Positions 53,431-61,302 of a DNA stretch of 64,000 bases are shown one piece after another. Each line of letters opens with the position of its first letter. The stretch's first letter is position 1. The notes below the pieces were generated by a model that was not told the origin of the DNA, did not search any database, and saw only the letters and a list, made by a program, of their open reading frames with translations. This stretch comes from Ferruginibacter paludis (GTDB lineage Bacteria; Bacteroidota; Bacteroidia; Chitinophagales; Chitinophagaceae), in assembly GCF_030409685.1 (NCBI RefSeq), contig NZ_JAUFQJ010000001.1, positions 372,001-436,000 on the forward strand, given 5' to 3'. The translations under genes were made by a program, and so were the position numbers.

Positions 53431-53477
53431 TTTATATAAAAAAGAGTGCGCTATATTTGCACTCTTTTTTATATAAA
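53431..53477. terminator. Perfect 19-bp inverted repeat with a promoter element in the loop
   Basis: Arms at 53431-53449 and 53459-53477 are exact complements: 19 bp, running from TTTATATAAAAAAG to GAGTGC. The 9-base loop is GCTATATTT. The stem can terminate in both directions. The loop plus first arm base forms TATATTTG (53452-53459), an exact promoter match. Confidence 0.8.
53452..53459 (+). promoter_or_regulatory. Candidate promoter of DUF2490 copy 2
   Basis: TATATTTG within the hairpin loop, 26 bp before the ATG at 53486. Confidence 0.5.
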
Positions 53478-53485
53478 TTTTTTGA

Positions 53486-54238
53486 ATGCTGAAATATATT
53501 TTTTCGTGGCTGGTGGTTTTCTTTACGGGAATTGTATCGATGGCGCAAACAACTAAAAAAGTACAGCACCTGAATGAAGCATGGTTTGCCTATTTTAATC
53601 AAACAAGAATCAGTAATAAGTGGGGTACATGGACTGATTTTCAGTTGCGCACAAAAGAAGATTTTGTAAATAATTTTTCTGTTGATATTGTTCGTGTCGG
53701 TGTTACGTATTATGTTTCCAATAGTGTTAAAGCAACGGCGGGATTTGCCTGGGCTAATTATTTTCCGCAAGACAATCATAAACTGATTTCGCAAAAAGAA
53801 CGTCGCCCCTGGCAGCAATTGCAATGGGATGCAAGGTATGGGAGAAAAAGAATGGTGCATTGGATTAGGTTGGAGGAAAGGTATCGTCAAAAAATTTTAA
53901 ACGACAGTACACTTGGCAACGGCTATAATTTTAATTACAGGCTGCGTTACAACTGGCGTTACGAGTTACCCCTTGATAAAAAGGAGACGAAACCCGGTGC
54001 CATTACGCTGATAATAAACGATGAAATCAATGTAAATGCGGGCAGGCAGATTGTGTATAATTACTTTGACCAAAACCGTTTTTATACCGGGTTTAAGGTG
54101 CAGACAAGTGCAGTGTCAAATTTTCAATTTGGATACCTTAATATCTGGCAGCAGCTGGCTGCCGGCAATCAATACAAAAGTGTAAATGTCATCCGGCTGT
54201 CGTATTATCAAAGTTTCGACTTAAGGGATAGAAAATAG
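53486..54238 (+). CDS. DUF2490 family protein, copy 2
   Basis: A 250-residue exported protein, signal peptide ending SMAQ, clearly paralogous to 46367-47116 along its whole length (same NQTRxSNKxGxWTD, RPWQQLQW, YFDQNRF and GYLNxxQQLAAGNQYK blocks). The two copies bracket the efflux operon. Likely a small outer-membrane barrel of unknown function. Confidence 0.85.
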   Translation: MLKYIFSWLVVFFTGIVSMAQTTKKVQHLNEAWFAYFNQTRISNKWGTWTDFQLRTKEDFVNNFSVDIVRVGVTYYVSNSVKATAGFAWANYFPQDNHKLISQKERRPWQQLQWDARYGRKRMVHWIRLEERYRQKILNDSTLGNGYNFNYRLRYNWRYELPLDKKETKPGAITLIINDEINVNAGRQIVYNYFDQNRFYTGFKVQTSAVSNFQFGYLNIWQQLAAGNQYKSVNVIRLSYYQSFDLRDRK

Positions 54239-54358
54239 AATTGATTGTAACTTATTGATATGTATTAACTATTGTTAAATTGTATTGATTACCTGATAAC
54301 GTAAACGATCAATTAATTTGGTGTTGTACCTTAGAAATTCATTTAGCAAAAGAAGTAT

Positions 54359-55240
54359 ATGGCAGGTATTTTAGAATTAGTAGGCAATACACCTATGGTT
54401 AAACTAGACCAGGTAAGTGTAAATAAGAATGTAAGTATTTATGCCAAGCTGGAGGGTAATAATCCAGGAGGAAGTGTTAAGGACCGGGCCGCCTACGGCA
54501 TGATTAAAGGCGCATTGGACCGCGGCGAAATAACACAAGGTATTACGCTGATAGAAGCCACCAGCGGCAATACCGGTATTGCATTGGCGATGATAGCCAG
54601 TTTATTTAAAGTACCGATAGAATTGGTAATGCCTGAAAATTCTACCCGTGAAAGAGTGCTCACCATGCAGGCCTTTGGAGCCAGGGTAATTCTTACACCG
54701 AAGGAACGGTCTATTGAGGGCAGTATTGATTATGCCAATGCCCAGGTAGCAAAAGGTGGTTATTTTATGCTGAACCAGTTTGGTAATCCAGATAATGCCG
54801 GCATGCACTATAAAACTACGGGTCCCGAAATTTGGCGGGATACGGCAGGCACCATCACTCATTTTGTATCTGCCATGGGTACCACTGGTACTATTATGGG
54901 CGTATCAAGATACTTAAAGGAACAAAATACCGGCATCCAGATTGTCGGCTGCCAGCCAACTGACGGATCACAGATTCCCGGCATTCGCAAATGGCCGGAA
55001 GCCTATTTGCCGAAAATATTCGACCGTAACAGGGTAGATCGTATTATTGAAGTTGATGAAAAAGATGCCCGTAAAATGACAAAAAAACTGGCCAGGGAAG
55101 AGGCTGTGTTTAGCGGGTTAAGCAGTGGCGGCGCAGTACATGCTGCTATTGAATTGTCAAAAGAGTTAACGTCTGGGGTAATTGTAGCTATCATCTGCGA
55201 TAGGGGAGATCGTTATTTGTCTTCGGATATTTTTGACTGA
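54359..55240 (+). CDS. cysM: Cysteine synthase B
   Basis: A 293-residue PLP enzyme with the CysM-type start ILELVGNTPMVKL, PLP lysine Lys41 in NPGGSVKDRAAYGM, and EATSGNTGIALA. GGSVKDR and the short length separate it from the CysK-type enzyme encoded at 18897. It can make cysteine from O-acetylserine and sulfide or thiosulfate. It is monocistronic, away from the cysH cluster. Confidence 0.93.
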   Translation: MAGILELVGNTPMVKLDQVSVNKNVSIYAKLEGNNPGGSVKDRAAYGMIKGALDRGEITQGITLIEATSGNTGIALAMIASLFKVPIELVMPENSTRERVLTMQAFGARVILTPKERSIEGSIDYANAQVAKGGYFMLNQFGNPDNAGMHYKTTGPEIWRDTAGTITHFVSAMGTTGTIMGVSRYLKEQNTGIQIVGCQPTDGSQIPGIRKWPEAYLPKIFDRNRVDRIIEVDEKDARKMTKKLAREEAVFSGLSSGGAVHAAIELSKELTSGVIVAIICDRGDRYLSSDIFD

Positions 55241-55263
55241 TGAAAAGCCAATCTCAGGTCCTT

Positions 55264-56292
55264 TTATTTTGCAATTGTAACAAATATTCCAGTGCCTGTT
55301 TCAGGTTCACTTTCAATAAGTAACTCGCCATTGATAGAGTTTACGCGTTCCCGCATACTTACAAAGCCCGGTGTTTCTTTCTGCTGGGTAATATCAAATC
55401 CATCACCATCATCTTTGATAGAAAGCCTGATTTTATCATTGACTTCTTCAATCCTGATGTGTACACTTTTGGCGTTGGCATGGTCCTGCACATTTTTTAA
55501 CGACTCCTGGCAAATCCGAAAAAAATCTGTTTGAATTTCCTTGGTTAACAGTTCTTCCGAATAGTTATTGTTAAATGTACATGGTATATTATGTAACAGG
55601 GAAAATTCTGTAGAAAGCCATTCCAGTGCAGCATTCAGGCCGAATTCATGCAATACGTTCGGACTAATGGAAAAAGAAATCCGCTGCAGTGTTTTAATCA
55701 GCATTTGGGAAATAACCAAAGCTTTTTCTACCGCCACTTTGGAAGGCTCCGGTAGCAAAGGCGTGTTCATAGCAACAGATTCAATATTCATTTTAATGGC
55801 GGCTGTCAATTGTGCCAGTTCTTCATGCAATTCGTAGGTCAGGTATTTTCTGTCTTTTTCAATATCACTTTTAAAATGGGCCGTTAAATTTTTAAATTTG
55901 TTGTACTGCTGCTCGATATCCGTTTCTGCCAGTTTCCTTTCCGTAATGTCTTTTGCGGTGGCGAACACCAATCCGCTTTTGGAGAAATACAGGGAAGTCC
56001 ATTCCAACCATATGATGTCTCCTTTTTTTGAAATATACCTGTTTACAAAGTTGTGCAGCACTTTGCCGCTCAATAAAGCTGACCGGTGTTTATGGGTGAT
56101 TTTTTTGTCATCTTCATGTATGAATGTAGAAATAGGTTGCGACAGCAGTTCATCAATGGTGTATCCCATTTTTTTAATTACCACCTCGTTTACCGATTTG
56201 AAAAATCCATCCCTGCCTGCTATACAAACCAGGTCAGGCGATTGCTCAAAAAATGCGGATAATTCTATTTCAGAGTTCATTAAGTTCGTCAT
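55264..56292 (-). CDS. PAS-domain sensor histidine kinase (HisKA_3 type)
   Basis: A 342-residue kinase without obvious membrane helices. A PAS domain (about 8-120, ending in the PAC-type ATAKDITERKLAE) leads to a NarL-family dimerisation helix with the phospho-acceptor His156 in YELHEELAQL, and a HATPase domain with KDDGDGFD. The G2 box reads PGFVSMRERV where GLxxMRER is usual. No response regulator gene is adjacent, so it is an orphan kinase whose signal cannot be inferred. Confidence 0.9.
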   Translation of the reverse strand: MTNLMNSEIELSAFFEQSPDLVCIAGRDGFFKSVNEVVIKKMGYTIDELLSQPISTFIHEDDKKITHKHRSALLSGKVLHNFVNRYISKKGDIIWLEWTSLYFSKSGLVFATAKDITERKLAETDIEQQYNKFKNLTAHFKSDIEKDRKYLTYELHEELAQLTAAIKMNIESVAMNTPLLPEPSKVAVEKALVISQMLIKTLQRISFSISPNVLHEFGLNAALEWLSTEFSLLHNIPCTFNNNYSEELLTKEIQTDFFRICQESLKNVQDHANAKSVHIRIEEVNDKIRLSIKDDGDGFDITQQKETPGFVSMRERVNSINGELLIESEPETGTGIFVTIAK

Positions 56293-56780
56293 GGTATATG
56301 AATGTACGGAAAATCAGTAGGGAATAACCGTTAGTATAAATTGATTAAAGAATATGTTAAGCTGAAAGCGTTTCACCAGACGCTGATTAAATATTTATTG
56401 TCCCTATTTGAAATTGCTTAAATATTTATTGAAATTGATTTATATTTTAATAAAAAACAAATTATTAACTAATAAAAGCGAAAATTTAAATCTAAGAACA
56501 TTATTCCCGGCTAATGCAAACCATTTAAATACCGGTTTTAAATTGCATGTTGCGGGTGCCCATAACTCATCTCCTCTTAACCGGTATGCCGAGAAAAACA
56601 CACCTCCTGCAATTTAGGTTCGGTGCAAAAAGATCGGTTTAAGCGCTTCGTTAACACTTTACTTTAAAGCCCTGGTTCCGGTTGAGGATAAGAAAAGCTA
56701 TATCTAAAATTTGGGTTAATGTAAAAGACTTCCACGCCAGGTAACTCATTTTTTTGGATGGGTTAACTGCTGATGAAACG
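56293..56780. other. Intergenic region before the kinase gene
   Basis: About 490 bp of non-coding DNA. A 69-codon TTG-initiated frame at 56408-56617 has no recognisable features and is not supported as a gene. No clear promoter or repeat was seen. Confidence 0.5.
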
Positions 56781-56805
56781 AAAGGCTGCCTGATAGGCAG
56801 CCTTT
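56781..56805 (-). terminator. Terminator of the type IX secreted protein gene
   Basis: An 11-bp perfect stem, AAAGGCTGCCT and AGGCAGCCTTT, with a 3-base loop, lies 25 bp beyond the stop at 56830. Confidence 0.75.
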
Positions 56806-56829
56806 GGGATTTTAAAAGCGGGTTGGTTT

Positions 56830-57723
56830 TTATTGAACAATGGTTAAAGTTTTTGTAAGTGCTTCACCTGAATTATTCGTAACAATCCGTACCCTGTACA
56901 GGCCCGGTTGCAGGTTGCTTAATTCTATCGTACTGCTTGACCTCACACTGATCGATCTTACCTGCCTTCCGGAGTTATCAATTACCTGTATGGTTGAAGG
57001 TTGTGTAATATCACCTAAAGCAATTTTGGTATTCCTTGTAGCAGGGTTCGGGAAAATAGTAAAGTCAAATGAAGCACCGGCGCTACGTACTACCCGAATT
57101 TCGCTATAAGCAATTGCGGCATCACTGCTCACCATTTTTAAACGATATTCAGCTGTGGTTTGTTCTTTTGAAATATCAGTGTAACTATAGCTGCTGCCGG
57201 TTTCTTTATTGGCCGCTGCAATGCTGCCGACGGTTACAAAGCTGTTACCGGATTTTTTTTGTATTTCAAAAAGCCGGGCATTTATCTCAACGGCGGTTTG
57301 CCAGTTAAGGATCACACTGTTATTGTTCCTGGTTGCTGTAAATGTCTTGATGCCAATTGGTAAAATTCCACCTTCGGGTACATTGCAACCAAACGGATCT
57401 GTTGATCCGGGGTTGTGAAAATAGATCGCCCAGGTTGACGCTGGCGGCATATTTCCACCCACCACACAGTAGCCTATAAAGCCCTGGGAGCTGCATTTAG
57501 AAGCATCTGGCGAAGCAAAAGTAATGTTGGTTTTTACTCCATTGGAGTAAACCGAATCGATGATTGGAATGGATGGCGGACAGGTTGTATAATACAGTTT
57601 TAATTGTCCGTCAGAGCAGGCTCCATTACCATTGTTACGTCTGAAATAATCAGGACAAACAGATTGGGCGAAACTAACCGTGGCTATTAAAACCAGGGCA
57701 AGAGTAGATGTAAAAAATTTCAT
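56830..57723 (-). CDS. Secreted protein with type IX secretion sorting domain
   Basis: A 297-residue protein. Signal peptide ends VSFAQ; the first 115 residues hold many cysteines (CPDYF, ACSDG, TTCPP, KCSSQG, GYCV, FGCNV) but match no family I recognise. A fibronectin-like segment follows (IKTFTATRNNNSVILNWQTAVEINARLFEIQ), and the last 75 residues are a type-A T9SS C-terminal domain (FTIFPNPATRNTKIAL...LQPGLYRVRI...TKTLTIVQ). It should be exported across the outer membrane and anchored or released. Confidence 0.85.
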   Translation of the reverse strand: MKFFTSTLALVLIATVSFAQSVCPDYFRRNNGNGACSDGQLKLYYTTCPPSIPIIDSVYSNGVKTNITFASPDASKCSSQGFIGYCVVGGNMPPASTWAIYFHNPGSTDPFGCNVPEGGILPIGIKTFTATRNNNSVILNWQTAVEINARLFEIQKKSGNSFVTVGSIAAANKETGSSYSYTDISKEQTTAEYRLKMVSSDAAIAYSEIRVVRSAGASFDFTIFPNPATRNTKIALGDITQPSTIQVIDNSGRQVRSISVRSSSTIELSNLQPGLYRVRIVTNNSGEALTKTLTIVQ

Positions 57724-58058
57724 TTTGCAAATTTTAGAGGTTTAAATATTTATTTCGTTTGTAACGGAAATAAAGAATCTTAAAAAGTGCTATTCACAAA
57801 ATTGGAAATTAAATATCGGCTGTACAACTGCGTAAAGCAATGTATTAATGAATCTGTAACGGGGTTAATCAGTAACGGGAGACCTGGAAGAAAAAGCGAA
57901 AGGGATGATAATTAATAGGAGATTGAGGTAATGCGTTTGTAAGGTGTTCTTGTGTAGTGCAAAGATAGAATCATTTTTTTACTGACCAAATTTTTTAGAA
58001 TTTTTTCGTCGAAAAATGATCGCAGTAAGCTTCCTGAAAAAATTTCCATGGCTGCTTA
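57724..58058. other. Intergenic region between the secreted protein and the ABC genes
   Basis: 335 bp. I see no reading frame, repeat or clear promoter element here. Confidence 0.5.
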
Positions 58059-58739
58059 TTATTTAAGTTTCAGCTGTTCAATTTTATTGCCGACCGTGAA
58101 GTTTATTAATTCTTGTTCCAACAGCGAAAATTCTGTCTTCAAAACTTTTTTTACAAATGTTCCATTACCAAGTAGATAGATTTCGTCGCATGTAGCATTG
58201 AGCGTTGAAAATATATGCGATGAAATCAGGATGATTTTATTGAGAGATTTTAGCTGGTGAATAATTTCCGTAATGAGGATGTTGCTGTGAATGTCAACAC
58301 CATTAAAGGGTTCATCCAAAATCAGTATTTCATTTTCCTGCATCAGGATGGCCATAAGAGCCAGTTTCTTTTTCATACCGGTAGAGTAAGTGGCGGCATA
58401 TTCATTCAACGGCAAGCCAAAGATATTTTTACTATCAATGTCGGTCACCCTGATGTTTCTTGCATTGCACATCAGTTGCAGGTATTCCCTGCCGGTTATT
58501 TTTGAAAAGAAGTAAGGCTCTGTCTGAAGCAAACCGATATGGTTTTTTAACGGATTAAACTCGCTGTTTATATGGCCTGAATACGCTTGTATCCCTGCTA
58601 TGCACCTAAAAAACGTTGTTTTACCAGAACCGTTTTCGCCCACAATCCCATAAACCTTTCCTTTAGAAAAATGAGCATGCACATTATTGAGTACATTGTT
58701 ACTGCCAAAAGAAATTGATACATTTTCAATGGATATCAT
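58059..58739 (-). CDS. ABC transporter ATP-binding protein
   Basis: A 226-residue ATPase with Walker A GENGSGKTT (34-42) and Walker B ILILDEPFNG. The signature loop reads YSTGMKKKLALM, a common variant of the LSGGQ motif in exporter-type ABC proteins. Its start overlaps the stop of the permease gene upstream (ATGA at 58736-58739), so they are coupled. Substrate unknown. Confidence 0.9.
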   Translation of the reverse strand: MISIENVSISFGSNNVLNNVHAHFSKGKVYGIVGENGSGKTTFFRCIAGIQAYSGHINSEFNPLKNHIGLLQTEPYFFSKITGREYLQLMCNARNIRVTDIDSKNIFGLPLNEYAATYSTGMKKKLALMAILMQENEILILDEPFNGVDIHSNILITEIIHQLKSLNKIILISSHIFSTLNATCDEIYLLGNGTFVKKVLKTEFSLLEQELINFTVGNKIEQLKLK

Positions 58740-59656
58740 CGCAATAAATTGTTCAGTTTTTTAAGGGAACGGATGTAAAAATAAGGTATTATCAAAATCA
58801 GCAAGGGTGCAAACAGTATACCTGCAACGAGCAATATAACCTGCGGCAATTCGACAGGTTGTGGAAAGGCAGAATACTTTGCGCAGATAGCGGTTGCCAG
58901 GTAAATATGGCCCAGGCAAAAAAATAATCCAATTATGTTTAGGTGGGGGGGATAACAAATGCCCAGGGCAATTGCAGCGGGAAGTGTTAACAATGAGGCC
59001 TGCCATGCTGCCGTTGCAATTTTTTGTTTTAAAAACTGATGCGGTGTTAATGAATATACCCAAACATAAAAGCCGGTTTCCATTTCCTGATAAAATGAAA
59101 TGCACAATAAAAAAATGGCCGTCAGCGCAACCACGCCAAGGTTGAAGTTATGTACTACAATAGCCATAATTGTAAACAGGTAGCAACATAGCAACGCCGG
59201 CCACATTTTTCTGAAACCCGCGATAAATTCAAACGGCTTTTTATAAAACGGCGTTGGAATAATGAACTGTAACTTGCTTTTAAAACTGATGAATGCGGTT
59301 GCGGTTGCAAGCGCCAATAAAATACCAGCTGACGCAACACAGTTTTTGCAAATCAGGAAAATAAGAAACGGCAACACGACCAAAATATTTTCACCTAATC
59401 TTACCCGGTAATAATCACCTTGTTTAAAACAGGATCTTAAAAAATTATTTCTATCGCTGCTTGTAAAATTGACAGTAAGGCTTACAGCCATCAATATGTA
59501 GATGTACCGGGCAAATGCCGTTTTATGAAACAGGTAAAAAGAAAGGCCAATAAAAACGGCCGGCAAAACAATCCATGCTGCAGCCGCTGGCACGCCAAAG
59601 TCTGCCAGTTGCCTGTTAAGCATTTTGTATTGCAGGGCAAAATAATTTTTGATCAT
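58736..59656 (-). CDS. ABC transporter membrane protein
   Basis: A 306-residue hydrophobic protein with roughly eight membrane helices, first in the two-gene operon with the ATPase. It has no binding-protein partner, which suggests an ABC-2-like exporter. Family assignment is from context and hydrophobicity. Confidence 0.75.
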   Translation of the reverse strand: MIKNYFALQYKMLNRQLADFGVPAAAAWIVLPAVFIGLSFYLFHKTAFARYIYILMAVSLTVNFTSSDRNNFLRSCFKQGDYYRVRLGENILVVLPFLIFLICKNCVASAGILLALATATAFISFKSKLQFIIPTPFYKKPFEFIAGFRKMWPALLCCYLFTIMAIVVHNFNLGVVALTAIFLLCISFYQEMETGFYVWVYSLTPHQFLKQKIATAAWQASLLTLPAAIALGICYPPHLNIIGLFFCLGHIYLATAICAKYSAFPQPVELPQVILLVAGILFAPLLILIIPYFYIRSLKKLNNLLR

Positions 59657-59961
59657 GAATTTTGTATTGTTGCCACGGTTCGTGTTGCTAAGAAATTGTA
59701 CTTCCAGGCAATTTTTATTTTTTCATTTTGCAATGCCTGCAAGGTCATACTTTTTTATTGATATTTTGGCTACCTCGCTTATACGCAGATCTTCAGACCC
59801 CATACTTTTCAAATATATGCGACTACCTGTAAAAAAATAGCAACAGCCTCAAGCAACCTAATTATCAAAACCTGCGTTCCTTATTCCAGTACTACTTTTT
59901 CAGGCCTGAATAAAGCACTAATTCCAACCAAACAACTTAAAGTATTCTCAAAAAAAATATC
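59657..59961. other. Divergent intergenic region
   Basis: 305 bp between the divergent permease and lipoprotein genes. A 63-codon frame (59649-59840) overlaps the permease start and looks spurious. No repeat or certain promoter was seen. Confidence 0.5.
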
Positions 59962-60828
59962 ATGAAAAAAAATATTTTTCTACTGACAGCCTGTGCCTTG
60001 TTTGCACTGCAATTTTCGGCCTGTAAAAAAAGCGATCCTGCTGCAATACCTCCACGTACCGATATACACCTGGATTCTACCAATGCGCTTGGCAGCCATA
60101 TTGTAGACAAGGACGGTAAGACTTTGTACTATTTTTCAAACGATGTAAATGGTCAGTCCAACTGTACCGGTGGATGTTTAACCAACTGGCCGGTATTTGC
60201 GGCAGACAGTACTACCACTACGTTTGGGACAGGTTTGCAAGCCACTGATTTCAAAACAATTTTAACCAGTACAGGCGCCAAACAAACTACCTATAAAGGA
60301 TGGCCTTTGTATTATTATTCACCGGGTGGCGTATTGGAAGCTGCCGGCCAAACAACCGGTGAAGGTGTTGGCAATATCTGGTTTGTAGCGAAGCCCAACT
60401 ATTCAATCACCATTGCCAATTTCCAGTTGACAGGTGCGGACGGTAAAAATTATTTAAGCACTTATGCACCAGGTGATGGTCGCACGAGTTATTTCAGTGA
60501 TGATAAAGGCAACACCTTATATGCTTTTGGAAGAGACAGCTTCCTGGTAAATAAGTTTACAAAAGCCGATTTTACCAATAATTCTTTCTGGCCGATTTAT
60601 GAAACAGATAATATTACCGTGCCTTCTATACTGGATAAAACCTTGTTTGCGGTAATTACTTTTAATGGAAAAAAGCAATTGACCTACAATGGCTGGCCCT
60701 TGTATTATTTTGGCGGCGATGCACAAACAAGAGGATTTAATAAAGGTATCACTATTCCGCCAACACTGCCCGTTGGCTCGTTGTGGCCAATAGTAAATAA
60801 AACTTCTGCTGCCGCGCCGAAGCCGTAG
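59962..60828 (+). CDS. Lipoprotein with PF03640-type repeats
   Basis: A 288-residue lipoprotein: lipobox QFSAC near residue 20, then two copies of the secreted-repeat motif. The first is clear: GSHIVDKDGKTLYYFSNDV...NCTGGCLTNWPVF...TYKGWPLYYYS. The second is more diverged (NTLYAFGRD, FWPIY, TYNGWPLYYFGGD). Members are found in many bacteria; function is unknown, with redox or haem-related roles proposed for a few. The gene stands alone and ends in a strong hairpin. Confidence 0.88.
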   Translation: MKKNIFLLTACALFALQFSACKKSDPAAIPPRTDIHLDSTNALGSHIVDKDGKTLYYFSNDVNGQSNCTGGCLTNWPVFAADSTTTTFGTGLQATDFKTILTSTGAKQTTYKGWPLYYYSPGGVLEAAGQTTGEGVGNIWFVAKPNYSITIANFQLTGADGKNYLSTYAPGDGRTSYFSDDKGNTLYAFGRDSFLVNKFTKADFTNNSFWPIYETDNITVPSILDKTLFAVITFNGKKQLTYNGWPLYYFGGDAQTRGFNKGITIPPTLPVGSLWPIVNKTSAAAPKP

Positions 60829-60847
60829 TGTTTTGAATTTGAAATTA

Positions 60848-60875
60848 AAAGCCCGGCGATGTAACGCCGGGCTTT
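60848..60875 (+). terminator. Terminator after the lipoprotein gene
   Basis: An 11-bp stem AAAGCCCGGCG/CGCCGGGCTTT with a 6-base loop. Confidence 0.85.
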
Positions 60876-61253
60876 CTACAACGAAAAATTTTGATAAACA
60901 TGCCCATCCCATCAATCGTCATCGTGACTCTGACCAGCCACTGGAGCATCATTAAAATGAGTTCTTGATAAAAGCAAGTATTCAATAAATAATTGGCGTG
61001 ATGCTTTTCCTATTTGTTGTTTTTTGTTGCCTTGGCTTCAGCTATTGGTCAGGAGACGCAAGAGCGGCCTACTTTGACAGGGTGATTTTTCTTCTCGTAC
61101 AGTAACACTAACAAGGGGAAACCAACACTTACTAATATTACGATTCGCACTCCGCTAAAATAAAATTTTCCCAAGGCGAAAATATACAAATGTGCGACGC
61201 CAATGCAGTACCACAAGGCTTCTTAGCCTGAACAGCAAAATTTGTCACGCAAA
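60876..61253. other. Intergenic region between lipoprotein and secA ends
   Basis: About 380 bp. It holds a copy of the GCGACGC-type repeat near 61185-61205 and nothing else recognisable. Confidence 0.5.
61185..61205 (+). repeat. GCGACGC-type dispersed repeat, copy 5
   Basis: ACAAATGTGCGACGCCAATG, matching the copy at 31533-31553 in its right part. Confidence 0.55.
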
Positions 61254-61283
61254 AAAAAGGCTAACGTTGCGGTTAGCCTTTTT
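61254..61283 (-). terminator. Terminator of secA
   Basis: A 12-bp stem AAAAAGGCTAAC/GTTAGCCTTTTT with a 6-base loop, 20 bp past the secA stop. Confidence 0.85.
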
Positions 61284-61302
61284 AAATTATTGCTTAGTTT
61301 AT

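Noticed and set aside
56408..56617. 69-codon frame in the kinase upstream region
   Set aside because: TTG start, biased AT-rich composition, no promoter or motif, and no neighbour to support it.
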